Shown: in pieces, positions 11,010 through 22,533 of the stretch
Layout: every line of letters begins with the position of its first letter
How positions within the stretch are numbered: position 1 is the stretch's first letter
Assembly: GCA_030248215.1 (NCBI GenBank)
Contig: JASANG010003110.1
Location: 69,501 to 133,500 of the forward strand
Source: Enoplolaimus lenunculus
Lineage: Eukaryota; Nematoda; Enoplea; Enoplida; Thoracostomopsidae
Reading direction: 5' to 3'
DNA: 64,000 bases
The notes under the pieces: model-generated
What the model saw: the letters and a program-made list of their open reading frames with translations, nothing else
Told to the model about the DNA's origin: nothing
The model's database searches: none
Translations under genes and position numbers: made by a program

Positions 11010-11366
11010 TTGGGTTTCCGAAATTCTACTTAAATACGACTTAATACTTATCTCTGTGATAAGCATTTACTTAGCCAATTTACAGTTTCTAAAAGTGTAC
11101 TTAAGTTAAGTAAATATTTATATCACTGACCAATTTTGATGTGACTATCAGATTTGGTGTTTTAACCTTGGTGTAACTGATATAGTAGACTGATCGTGCC
11201 TCTTTAATATAAAGCGAAATTAACGCTTCCTGGTTTTGACACTGGTTCAGTGTTGACATTATTTGTTTTTGTTAAAAAAGTTAAGTATTTACTTAATTTC
11301 GGCTACTTAAATAATTACTTAAGCATAACTTAAGTAAATATTTAAGTAACATTTCGGAAATCCAGC
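11010..11366. mobile_element. Family Q MITE, best-defined copy
   Basis: The inverted ends gttgggtttccgaaattct and catttcggaaatccagc run inward into actta/taagt motifs on both sides. About 357 bp and non-coding. It begins about 40 bp after the stop codon of cyclase 2, so it may lie in that gene's 3' UTR or just beyond. Confidence 0.65.
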
Positions 11367-11710
11367 AAATATTTCATTAAAAATTCGACTTTTGTAAAAA
11401 ATTTAAAATGTGAAAATTAATATTTTTAGTTTTTGTGCAACAGCCACTCTTATTTCGAATTCACGATTGCTCGCCAATTCATGGTGCTCCACTCCACCTG
11501 ACTAAATATACAATTGTCAAACCAAATAATGTAAAAACTGGGGGTCCGGAATATCACCCTAACCAAAATCGGGGTTCTGTAGCAGTTTTTTTGCGTTAAG
11601 CATGGTGACTAACGAATCCTGCACCCACTACCACACACAGCCCTGTCCACTCCTCAACTTAGACCTTACAGCGAACGCAATATGGCGTTGTGCAACTGGC
11701 GATGAAATGT

Positions 11711-11782
11711 TGGGCCAGTGGGGGATCGAACCCGGGCCTTCGCTTACAATAGCAAGCATGCTATCCACTACACCACTGGCCC
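11711..11782 (-). tRNA. tRNA-like sequence (tRNA gene or pseudogene)
   Basis: On the minus strand a 72-nt unit has a perfectly paired 7-bp acceptor stem (GGGCCAG with CTGGCCC). It carries an A box TGGTGTAGTGGATAGCATG and a B box GGGTTCGATCCC. The T stem pairs over only three base pairs. The best anticodon stem (TGCTT/AAGCG) leaves an 8-base loop, so the anticodon cannot be assigned with confidence. A relative lies at 58843-58911. Likely a pseudogene or SINE source rather than a standard tRNA. Confidence 0.5.
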
Positions 11783-13112
11783 GCGATATCAAACGGCCAA
11801 TCGAACGTCCATATTAACACTCGCCACTTCTTGTAACATTTTCCGGTTGCGAGGTTGATTTTACAGACAACAGACATTTCATAAAAACCGTTTTTGAAAT
11901 TCAGCAAATTTCAACGATATGGTTGGATATTTATTTACTTGCTAATGTTCAAAATACAAATTTGTTAAAGTTTAATTTTTTAATTCATTAATACTGAAAT
12001 TAGTAGATTTTGATGGCGTTTGAGAGTTCGCGACTCAACAACACAAATTTTGGCAAAAAATAAAAGTTGGCATAATTGAATTATATTACACAGTATTTCG
12101 TTATTTTAACAGATTAGTGTGTCAATTTTGGCAATAAAGACCCAGTTTTCAGCCAAAAACTATTTGTTGTTACGGCATTTTTTGTGATTTAGCAAAATAT
12201 ACACGCGTGTGCAAACGTTCTCACGCGGTTCTGTACAGTGCAGAACAAATTGCAAAATTGCTTTGTATTTTGCTAAACGCAATCGCATAAAATGCAACAA
12301 ATTTGCAAAATACAATTGGATTTGAATGACCGGATATCAAGGGGGGGAGGAATATGTGAAATATATCCATTAATTATTATAGAAAAAGCTCGAAAAATGG
12401 CACTTTCACAGACTGTACCATAAACCGGCAGAGGTAAAATATATTTTCTCACTCACTACGTTTGCGCTTACTAAACTTACAGACGTGGTTATTCACTCCA
12501 GCAATAAAATCACGGCTACGTCTCTGTCTACTGATCTAACCTTATGATCACGAAAAATTTGAAACACAAATTTACTGCCTGAACCTTTTTTCGCTTACCC
12601 TCATATTTACCTCAAAATAATAGTACTTAAAAGTTGCAGTTTCTTTTTCTTTCACTCAAATTTAACCACAAAAACTCTTAAATTAGTGGTTTCTGCTGTT
12701 TTTTACGACAAATTTGTTCAGTGTTGCAAAATTTAGAACATTTCAAACTTTCTGTAAAATCATTTTAATGTTTTGGATTTGCGAAATTTTGACTTTTTGA
12801 CAGGAAGTTTTATGTCGAACTTTAAAGCGGTGTTTGTCACAATTTTTGCCTTTTATGTCAACGCTAAAACTACAAAAAACAAAGACAAACTTAATTGATT
12901 TTTAGGTGTATTTAGCAGTGATCACCGGATAGTGATAGGTTTTGCAGCAAAATTATTACTAAACATTTGAGAATTTTGTGAAAAAATGTGCTTTCAAAAT
13001 ATCTTAAAATCTTTCGGATTTTACGAAAATTTACTGCTAGAATTAGACATGACATGTAAGAGATTTTATGACATAAAAACTTGCTAAAAGTCTACCTAAA
13101 TGCACTTAAACA

Positions 13113-13252
13113 GTACCCGTAGCCGGATTGGGGCCACTGTGGCTCAACCACCTTGAATATTTTCTACCTTGCTTATAAGTCATAGAAAAACGTTTGTATG
13201 CCCATTCTGAAAGTGTGTCACCCTCCTAGCAAGGTGAGCTGGCTACGGGTAC
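13113..13252. mobile_element. Family G element, best-defined copy
   Basis: It has perfect 12-bp inverted ends GTACCCGTAGCC and GGCTACGGGTAC. The interior carries accttgcttataagtcatag, and the right arm aaggtgagctggct is shared by many copies (38690-38880, 46586-46790, 55030-55200, 56718-56845, 58105-58235, 61352-61485). It is 140 bp and non-coding. Confidence 0.7.
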
Positions 13253-13977
13253 GACATAAACGTTTACAGACATAATTTTTCTTCACTTACCATTCGTTAA
13301 ACATTTTAATAGATTTTTGCTAGATTTATTTCGTCTATTACTGAATTATAATTAATTTGCTAATTTAGAAAAAATATGTAAATTAAAAACAACAAAAAAC
13401 GTAAAAAATATGGCATAAAAATCGGTTTAGAATATGAGTAAATTTGCCAAGGAAATTGCTATACAAATTGAAATTCATAATTTTCAACTCTTTGGCAGTT
13501 TAAACGACAACACAAATGTAACTCATCTCGCAGGTACTTGAATGACAATTTACTTGTTTTGTTTGACCACCGTTAAATCAACTTGAAATTTATACAAAAA
13601 ATTCACTGAAAACGTCGAGTCAATAGTCGTTTTTGACACTTGACGCAAAATATTACGTCATTCGCCTATCGAGCAAAATGTTTGCATTTAATTAAGAATC
13701 TTTACACTCGCTTGCGTAAAACTAATAATTTTCTCACTTTTCATTCGTTTACTTACAATTACAAGAGTTAAATCGTGACGTAAATTAAATTTTAAAATCA
13801 GAGCTTTTTTATAATTAATTAAGTTGTGAAAAATAAGTCGCATGAATTAGAAATTGAAAAGTCAAAAAGTTGAACAATTTTTGCAAAAACGAGTGTAAAT
13901 TTCTAAGTTATTAAGGTATCGAAATAAACTAAAACTCAAACGCTGTTGCGTTAGATTGTCCGCTAAATTAGGAATGC

Positions 13978-14050
13978 GGTATATATTTTTCTCTGCCGGG
14001 CTGTGCCGCACGCTTCCGTACTACGCCACCCGCCTCTGCACGCCGTAATG
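13978..14050. repeat. Decayed GC-rich patch, family D-like
   Basis: The text tgccgcacgcttccgtacta and cgcctctgcacgccg resembles family D cores, with ggtatat and aaaatatag near the edges where D termini would be. Too degenerate for boundaries. Confidence 0.35.
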
Positions 14051-14676
14051 TGTTGCTAGCAAAAATATAGGCCAAGTTTCTTAGGTGTCGTGTGAAACTC
14101 ATTTAAATTCTTATATATTTTCAGTTTAAGCTAAACCTAAAGAACTGTTAGATACACATAATTAGCTAGCTGCTCTAGTTACTTAAACTAAAAATAAGTT
14201 TAGTTAAAATCGTGTTAAACTTAAAAACACGATAGTTTATTAGTAAAATTTAAAATTCGAGGAGTTTAGTTAGTCTGTCCAGCAATTTAAGTTTTACTTA
14301 ATCTGATATTTTAATTTAATAAAGCTATAAATTAAAGATACGTTTTTAGAGAGTAATGACGAAAATAAGCTGGAACGATGTCCAAATTACGTAGCGTGTG
14401 CGTTTCAAATTTTACAAATTAAAGTTTGTTACTTTTTTAGAAAACAGTACAACATTAATTCAGTAAATAAATGACTGTTATTTTTTAACAATTATTAATC
14501 ATGAGATAAATGCAATTAGTGACTAAATTAGCGGACGGTCCAGTCATAATTTCGCTCTAATTTTATCGCACAATTTTTTTCTGTCTTATCACAAAACTTT
14601 AAACTTAAAAAATCACCAAACCTAAAAACGTTGCTTGATTTTATTAATTAAACTGGTCACTTAAAATAGCGTAACA

Positions 14677-17600
14677 ATGGATACTTTCCTTGTCAAAACG
14701 CAAAACTTACATTTTTGCTGGTTACCATTTGTTATTCTACTGATCTCAGAGGTTTCTTGTCAACAAAATTTTGGAACCGAAATTGTCCAGCATGCCGGGA
14801 TTAGTAATACCGGAGGATACGGAACGAATCAAGTTGTAGTCCCTACGAATACCGGCGGATATGGGACAACCGGTCCTGTTGGACCTACTGTAAATCCGCC
14901 TACGTGTAGTTACGGTAAGCCATCTGTGATAGGGTGCTATTATGAAGAGTCGGTTGCAATTAACAGTACAGAACCTGGAACTTTATTGGGTTAAGCTCTA
15001 ATTGTAAAAGGTCTCATGTTAGCCGACAGCAGCGCATCCAGAAGTTTTTTCTGGGGGCGGGATGGTAAGTTATGAAATGCAATTTTACCGTATGTTATAT
15101 ATGTGGCAATTTTTTGAAGGATTGCAGGAGAAAAATTGCAAAGTAGGGACCTCACCATTTACACACAAAACAACACATCTGACGGGGGGTCGGGCGACCC
15201 CCTATGTATCCGTTAATGTTTGCCGACAAAAATTGTTGAAAGGCGCCGTCGCGCGCCGCCGAACGCCGGCGCGCATCGCCAGAACCCGCCATGTGCCGCC
15301 AGATATCGCCGCACGTCGTCACATTGCGAACCCGTGTCACGGCAGCGTGCGGCGACGTGCGGTGAGCATAGCGCAACCCTTAATTGCTAGTTCGCCTGCT
15401 AACTTTGCGAACTTGCAAGTGAATTAGTATAATTTTGACATTCCACTGGCTTCGATTCACCGCTAATTTCGACACCTTTGTAGCTTTTGTATTTCTCTTG
15501 TTTAACAACCTAATATTAACTCAGGCGATACATACAACACATTTGACACATTGACTCTCTAAAAAAATAGTCATAAAACGATGGCTCGAACTGTCATCGA
15601 ACGCATCCTTTAATTATATTTTTGCTATTTTTATTTCGTCAAATTTTGTGTTATTTTTTTGGCGAAAAAAAATTGCTAAACTTTAATATCCGGTCAGCTG
15701 TCTGATTTATTTGCCACAGACACAATGTGTTTTGTCGGGCAAGCAAATTGCGCAATAGCGTATGCGATACCGTTTCAACGCACAATCACAGCGTCGTGCG
15801 AAGAATGCGTTGAACTTTGCCGTGAGCGAGTTTCAGCCAATGATCAGTATCGATGCAAAGCGGCCATGTTCGATAACGCGTATAATTCGTGCGATTTGTT
15901 CGCTGTCAATCAAAATGACGGCTACCCATTGGTTCGATATGTTAATCGTGATTTTTATATGGTCATACCGACGTGTGCTGGCGATGGCGGTGGAGATAGT
16001 AAGAGGGGTGCTATACTTTGGATGATGTCCGCCGCTCTTGCGGGGGGGGGCAGCGCCAGACGGCAATTAGACAGCAACAGAAAATGTTTCCATTAATCTT
16101 TTTTTCACAGTTATTTTTATTTAATTTGGTGTCTACGTTCAGCAGATCGAGTCGAAAATGTACCTAACTCCAGAATATATTGTGTTTAACCACAACCGCT
16201 TGTCAATAAACACTTGACACTCGAACCCGAGAGGGTTGTCACATCTGCAAATGAGCAGAGTTTATGCGCCAAGTAATTGTTACGCACGCGCATTGTGTAT
16301 TATTTCGCATTGACCGATTGCGATTTTAGTTGCTTATAGTATACTCTATGCAAGAAAGGATAATGAAAAAAAACTTTGACAATTATTTTAGGTTCGTGCC
16401 CTGCTGGTCAAGTTCCACGATATTTGGCAATACAAGACGCAACTCAAGATATATCGGGTGAACGCATTTCGTTTTCGGCTCGCAATGTTGAAACCTGTAT
16501 CCAAGCATGCAATAATAATATGGTAATTGCAAACAAGCTTTTAGTTTCGCACTTTTTTTAAAATTAATGTAACATTAATTTTAAATTAATAAGACAATTT
16601 CAATTAGGTAATTTGTTTCATTATTAATGTATGGAACGGTGAGCAAAGTTCGGTTGAGCCTGTATTTTTACTGGTTTTGAAGGTTTGCGCGTTATGAATT
16701 TTAAATTAATAATTGCAATAATATCACCTGAAAATGACTTTAACTTGAGTTTGCTTTGAGATTGAGAGAACGCAAAAATAAGATTGAAATATGGATTTTT
16801 ACTCATGTTTTTTGCAATGTTTCAATACTGCGGTTGAATTGGAAAAAAATAATTTGTATTTATCCATCAAAACAGTGATACAGGGACGTATGGAAGAGTA
16901 TAATACCACGACATTTTGAGAAACACAAATGAACCAGTTTTAAAAAAATTCTTAGCTGGTTACATCTTTGATTGTGGTCTACTTTGATCGTTGTTTAGAA
17001 TCCCAACGGTGGTTCGTTGAATTGTCGTTCGATTTCATTTGACGGAAGTAATTGTCAAATTTCCAGCGAAGTTATTGAACCGCGTGGTACCGGTGTATTA
17101 GTCAACGCTCCTGGTGTGACGTATTTGGAAAAATATTGTTTCCCAGGTATCGCTACATAGCTTCGAATTGGGTGACTTAACACGGCACGTAGCCGGTTCA
17201 ACACGATATAGGAATGTGGTAAATACAAATAAGATGGAAAATTTTTTGCAGGGTCCGATATTTTGAAAAAATTGTATTCAAAAAGTTAAATGAACATTTT
17301 AAAAAAATTTACTCAAAAAAATCTAAATCAACTTTTGAAAAAATTTACTCAAAAAATTTACATCAACTTTTGAAAAAATTTACTCAAAAAAATTAAATCA
17401 ACATTTGAAAAAATTTGCTCAAAACAAATATAAATCAACTTTTGAAAAAATTTACTTAAAAAATTTAAATCAACTTTTGAAAAAATTTACTCAAAAAATT
17501 TAAATCAACATTTGAAAAAATTTGCTCAAAACAAATATAAAACAACTTTTGAAAAAATTTACTTAAAAAATTTAAATCAACTTTTGAAAAATTTGTTTCG

Positions 17601-20600
17601 AGTGTTTTATATAAAATTACGGAAGCGCGGCACCAATTGACGATAGCGGCAGTGCGAATTTAAGAATATTACCAGTGTCCAATTTTAATTTACAATTTTT
17701 TATTTAAAGAAGAAAAAATTTATGTTTGTCGACCGTAAACCTGTTTAGAGTCGGTTTTGAGTATTGAAATTGTATTTTATTTTCAAAACTTAAAATGAAA
17801 ACCCGTACCCAGCAAAGGCGGGATTCGAGCTTCCGTAGCTTTATTCACACGCACAAGTTTTTGCAGCCAGAAACTTGCAGCTACAACTTGTATACGCAAG
17901 TTTTGTTCCTAAACCATTTTCATTCGGAAAGCCTACATCTGCAGGTTCTCGCTGCGAAAACTTGTACGTGTGAACAGAGTTTAATGAGCTGAATTTAGAA
18001 TCAACCGTTGCTCGTTGCGGTGATGTTTTCGAACGTTGGCCACAGTACACGTTGGTTGGATTCGCTGAAACGTTAGTCACAGTTGATACGTTTCAAGAAT
18101 GCTTGAACGAATGTATTATTGCTCGCCAAACCAGTGGTGCCGGCTGCCTGTCAGGAATGTTCTATTATGATACGGTTAGTTACTGCAGAAAACACCGAAT
18201 TCAAAAACCCAAATAAAAAATTAGCAATGTCAGCACCATATTTTAAAAATGGTTAAAATCCTTGTTTTAACCAGACCACTATAGGTCCACACATTAATGC
18301 AATGTCGTCTCTGGTTTGCATTATGATGTCATTCGGTATTTTTGAGATTTCAATTAAATGGTGTATTCTTGAGTTTTTTAGGAAGAAGACAATTGCATTT
18401 TAAACAGTGAATCGAAAGATACTCAACCGGATTTGTTTGGCATTGACGAACGAGGCGATATCGTTGACTATTTTGAACCAGACTGCGGAGTACGAAGGCT
18501 GCAACAAATTCGAAGCCGTATGTTCAAAAATAACTTTTCAACTTTTTTTAAAGCGTTTATTTTTTACAGCGCAATTTGAACATTTCAAATTAAAATAATT
18601 TTTTTCGCAACCAAAATTGAAGATTGCTAAATCAAAGATCATTCATATAATTCTAAGTTAAGCAGTACCATATATAGAGCCCTTCACAAATATATTGCTG
18701 CGGATGCTGTGGGGGCATGAAATATAAATTTTAATTTTAAATTTTATTTATTTTAGGTTTTGTTCGTGCGCGGCGCCGAGAAGCGTTACGACGACCAATC
18801 ATGCGAGATGCGGTTCAAAGACGTGATCTTATTATCAAGTAAACTATTCTGGGCCATTTGTAAATTTACAGATCCGTCTTATTTATGGGTCCATATTCTC
18901 TAATGTGTATAGCAACTATCATCAGTTAGTAATATGTTTTTAAACTCACTAACTATTGCAGGCGTTGAACTCAAATCGTATGCGAAAAATGTGCTGAATT
19001 TTGAGCCTCAGCATTCATTGGTTCGAAAGTTTACAAGACACTACCAACTGGTCACAGGTGCTATACGCATTTGAGAATATGGGGTCTAGTTAGTCGACTT
19101 CTTTTTGAAAACCTATTGCTAACTGTTGATAAGCGTAGTTACATAGATCTGAAAATACGATTCGTACAAAACGTTACTGTACAGCTGCAAGTAAGCCAAC
19201 CTTTGACGCAGCATACATAAAGTGCCATGGTTCGCACCGGTTGTATCTCCTCTAAATAATGGAGGTAGGGCAAAAACGCAACGCATGCCGGATACATTCT
19301 TTTTTACACAGAATGTGCCCAGTTGCACTCTCTTGTTAAATAGCGATTATTCACTCTTGGTAATACTAATTTGTTGTGGAAACAAAGCTGTACTAAAGTT
19401 TGAATAAAGCGGACGGGAGTTTTATATTTTATCGCACAATATTACCTCCATATCCATTTTAACCCAAACGTATTTGCAAGAATAATTATTTTGATTTTAA
19501 GCTTTTTAATTTTAGTACATTTATGACTTTGAAAAAATATAAGAAATTTATATATTAAACTTTAGTTTTGTTAAATTATTTTGATCGAGTGAACAAAGCT
19601 TAAAATCTGCAGAACGTAAGCCGACGCTTATGTGAGCCAGCAGACTTTGTAAGTAAAAAAGGAGCACAAACATAAACAACAAAAAAAACACAAGAGACAA
19701 CAAAAAAAGAGCACAGAACCAAAAAAAAAAAAAACCAAAAAAAAAAAAAAAAACCAACAACCCAACCCAACACAAAAACAAAAAAACACACCAAGAGTCC
19801 TTTTCACAAAAATGGCCCATGTAATGATCAGGGGCGGAGAGTTTTTCTGCGGGACTCAAATAGAGTAAACTTAAGCTTTAGACGAATTTTTTGCTCGGCT
19901 TAGGCTTAGGCTTAGGAATATGTTTATAATACTGTTCCGCCCCTGTTCTTTCCATTGGCCACAAAAAATAAGAGGGGTCTTAAATTTTGGGATTTCTTAA
20001 TATTAACTGTAGATTTATAAAAATTACAATTGGATTTAAAATAATTAAATCATTTTTAGAATTAAATTTAGTTTAAGTTTTATATTTCAGAGCAAATCCA
20101 ACCATTAGTCTAAACGAATGGACACGATGGAGTACGTGTAATTTGCGTAAAAATGAACAAACAAGATTCCGAAAATGTGACGCAATCGATATGCGCGAAT
20201 GTGAACGTGACGTCAAATCGTGTGAAAAATTTGGTAAAATAACCATTTTTTGATAATTTTCAAGTTTAAATGTTAAAGACAACACTAAAAAATCTGTTAA
20301 ATCATAAAATAAATTGAGTGATTTTGAGCAAAATCCGTTTTCGATTTTTTGTTATTTTTGATACTTTTTCGCTTGAAACTTGATTTTTAAATATTTTACA
20401 ATTTTACATCTGAAACTTAAATTTATTAAAAATAAGGCGAAAGTTAAATAAAAACTATTGTTTTTTTAATTATTTGTTTACTTTTTCAGATCTTGAACTG
20501 ATCAAAAAAGCAATGAAAGCGTCTAAAAAGCAATTCAACATTCACGATGCGGAATTGCTTCTGCGAGCGTCAGCTGCAGGAGGCCGGACCGGTAAAACTG

Positions 20601-20899
20601 ACGATGACTTGAACGAAATGGAAACTCGACGGCAACGAAACCGATTCAAATCGAGTTCAACATTGAAAGACCACAACGATCGTTTGCTTCTTGACAACAT
20701 TGACTCGTTTTCAGCGAACTCAGAACATTTGTTCAATTCAACTGAACAAACCAGCTCCAGTAGACGCCACTTGCTCACAGTTCGAAAATTGCCGTTACCC
20801 GTTGCGAACGGTGAATTCAATATCATCAACAAAAAGACCAATCGCCTGCCAAAGTTGCCTCCGTCCGATTTTCAAGTGTCACCTGGAAAGTTGAATTGA
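14677..20899 (+). CDS. Secreted three-PAN-module protein with TSP1-like domain
   Basis: Nine exons join in frame: 14677-14914, 15720-15998, 16392-16522, 16999-17146, 17999-18174, 18382-18517, 18757-18838, 20091-20233 and 20490-20899, giving 580 residues. All introns are GT-AG. Residues 1-28 are a signal peptide ending EVSC, followed by a Gly-rich linker with two NTGGYGT repeats. Three cysteine-rich PAN/apple-like modules occupy about 79-172, 173-265 and 266-365, with typical C..C..C spacing (SCEECVELC; TCIQAC; ECLNEC). A basic segment, RARRREALRR (about 373-382), holds RARR, a furin-type site. A TSP1-like module follows (WTRWSTCNL...RFRKC...MREC...KSC, about 407-443), then a Lys/Arg/Ser-rich tail with no membrane segment. 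Nematode PAN proteins often act in the cuticle or apical matrix; that role is inferred. The exact parent family is not recognised. Confidence 0.83.
15035..15175 (+). repeat. Dispersed repeat N, intron 1 of PAN/TSP1 gene
   Basis: Contains gttatgaaatgcaatttta, cgtatgttatatatgt and a ccatttacacacaaaa block matching 7000-7145 and 28075-28220. Confidence 0.5.
15236..15383. mobile_element. Family D foldback, intron 1 of PAN/TSP1 gene
   Basis: A GC-rich core of gccgccgaacgccggc and gtgcggcgacgtgcgg ends in gagcatagcgcaaccctta, a good copy of the family D terminus. The left end is unclear because it merges with a GC patch at 15180-15205. Confidence 0.6.
17275..17600. repeat. Tandem repeat of about 32 bp, intron 4 of PAN/TSP1 gene
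   Basis: About nine to ten units of aaaatttaaatcaac + ttttgaaaaaatttactc, with alternating variants (catttgaaaaaatttgctc plus aaaacaaatat) suggesting a higher-order unit of three. Pure AT-rich, non-coding. Confidence 0.85.
17838..17985. mobile_element. Family C MITE next to exon 5 of PAN/TSP1 gene
   Basis: The ends ctttattcacacgcacaag and cttgtacgtgtgaacagag are inverted copies of each other and of the better copy at 37356-37638. Internal gcagccagaaacttgcagct matches the same family. The right end is about 13 bp before the exon 5 start at 17999, so the tail of the element forms part of the branch/acceptor region. Confidence 0.7.
18891..19082. mobile_element. Family F MITE, intron 7 of PAN/TSP1 gene
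   Basis: The inverted ends ccatattctctaatgtgtat and atacgcatttgagaatatgg define it. Other copies: 38465-38654, 43285-43505, 60592-60811, and single ends at 40416 and 60531-60591. The interior has a short open stretch (GVELKSYAKNVLNFE) that differs in other copies and is not an exon. Confidence 0.7.
19219..19335 (+). repeat. Dispersed repeat P, intron 7 of PAN/TSP1 gene
   Basis: About 115 bp, from gtgccatggttcgcaccggt through acgcaacgcatgcc to attcttttttacacagaat, closely matching the reverse complement of 53325-53440. No terminal repeats seen. Confidence 0.65.
19660..19795. repeat. A/C-rich low-complexity tract
   Basis: Long A runs broken by C (aaaaaaaccaacaacccaac). The minus-strand Phe/Leu/Val-rich open frames here only read this tract. 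Confidence 0.85.
19814..19960 (+). mobile_element. TG-MITE copy with 8-bp target duplication, intron 7
   Basis: It starts ggcccatgtaatg, ends ctttccattggcc, and is flanked by ACAAAAAT (19806-19813) and ACAAAAAA (19961-19968). A three-unit TTAGGC core follows the conserved taaacttaagctttagac block. 147 bp, the shortest full copy. Confidence 0.8.
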
Positions 20900-21237
20900 A
20901 ATTAATATCGGTTTAAATGATGGGTTTATGAACACTTTTGAGCTCACGTTTAAGGTTAAGGTTTAGGCTTAGGCTTCGGCTTAAGCGTAGCCAAAGGTGT
21001 TGCTTTTGGCGTCAGTAAAAAATTTTCCAGAATTATTGCCTAAGCGTAAATTAGGGGGAAATGAACAAGATCCATAAGTCAAATATTTTTAAATGTGTCT
21101 AACAGCCATTGCGATTAAATACAGATCTTTGTAGTATTTAACATATGTAAAAAACGCTGAAACCAAATGATATTATGGGTCATCCACCTTTAAATGCGTG
21201 CGCTAATGTAAAAAATTGTCCAACCATAACGTGGATG

Positions 21238-21420
21238 TTCCATTACTACTACTACTACAACAACAACAACTACTACTACTGCAACAACTACTACTACTAC
21301 TTCTACTACTACTACTACTACTACTACTACTAATAATAATAATAATAATAATAAGAATAAGGATAAGAATAATAATAATAATGATAAGAAGAGTAATAAT
21401 GATATAAATAATAATCATCA
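21238..21420. repeat. Trinucleotide microsatellite (ACT/ACA then AAT)
   Basis: A run of actactacaacaacaactact changes abruptly to aataataataat. Open frames across it (poly-Leu/Ile/Ser) are artefacts. Confidence 0.9.
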
Positions 21421-21501
21421 TAAAAGTTGAACACAGTTCAAAATGTGAGCATAAATTATTAATTTATATACTGTTGAATTATATTTTGCAAATACAATGG
21501 T

Positions 21502-21642
21502 ATGGCTGAAACTTGTTTAAATGACGTCTTTGACTCGGACAACAGCTCGTTCTGTCAACCGGAATTGGTTGACTTTTTGCGGTATACGCAGACGGAATAC
21601 GCAAAAATTTTTCAAACGAGCAAACAACCTGTAAAATCTTAA
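21502..21642 (+). CDS. Candidate short coding exon or 46-residue ORF, unrecognised
   Basis: An ATG in good context (ggtATGG) opens MAETCLNDVFDSDNSSFCQP and runs 46 residues to a TAA, in a patch clearly more GC-rich than its flanks. A possible phase-0 donor, CCT|gtaaaa, lies near the end at about 21630, so this may be a first exon of a gene continuing downstream. No homologue is recognised and there is no upstream acceptor in frame. Codon-like composition is the main support. Confidence 0.3.
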   Translation: MAETCLNDVFDSDNSSFCQPELVDFLRYTQTEYAKIFQTSKQPVKS

Positions 21643-22533
21643 CAGGCAACTTAAAAACCCGTCAAAGTGTTTCCTACTCGTTTTTTTCCAAAATTTCGGA
21701 AGCGCATGTATTCCTTACATGTCTTCCAAGAAGTTAATTCATGCCGAATTTAACTGTTGATCGAGTGAGTTGTTGACCGAGGGAGAATATGCTATGAACA
21801 GGGCAAAGATGTAAATAAAAAATGAGTTGAAATTAATTTTGAGTTCAATTTATCTTTTGGCATAAAATTTGCCGAACCGAAAACAGAAATTGAATTCATT
21901 TCACAATTTCCAATTTGCGTTGTCTTAAAATTGTCAAGTGGTAACTTTTTTCAATTGATTTATCAACTTATCACACGGGGTTTGACATTTTGTAAAAGTA
22001 GGAAATTGTAAATTTTTAAATACCCAATTTCTAACTACTATAATTTTCGAAACCGTAGTTGGAAATTAGCGTTGCAAATTTGCTCACACCGGGCACAAGA
22101 TTAAATGGATGATGCATTACATAGAATGCAACGATCGCTAAACGTTGGAATTTCGGATGAAATTTCAAAGTCAAATTTAGGATATTGATTTTGGCAGTTA
22201 ATCTTTTATAATTAAAACAAATATTTTAATATTTTTAAAAATGATATGGCTGCATAATTTCTGTTTGAACTCACTTGAAAACATAAAAACAACATCATGG
22301 ATCAGTGCTTTAAAACGAATGGGAGCGCGACTGACGCATAAACTGTTAATTACAATATTTAACTTATTTTTAGGGTTAAAAAAATTTAAAATTTATGAAA
22401 TTTCAAAAACAAAATTTTTTAAAAATTTAGCTAAATTTAAAAATTGAAACAAACTATGAAATTTAAATGAATTTCAAAATTCAAATAAAATTACAAACCG
22501 TTTACTAAATGTCAAAATTTAACTAAATTTTAG

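Larger units (their letters stand above)
10970..14676. other. Intergenic region between cyclase 2 and the PAN/TSP1 gene
   Basis: AT-rich DNA of 3.7 kb. It contains the Q element (11010-11366), a tRNA-like sequence (11711-11782), a G repeat (13113-13252) and a decayed GC-rich D-like patch (13978-14050). No other coding exon, RNA or long repeat was seen. Confidence 0.6.

Noticed and set aside
17275-17600. CRISPR-like array
   Set aside because: Units of about 32 bp are contiguous with no unique spacers, in the intron of an animal gene; it is an AT-rich minisatellite.
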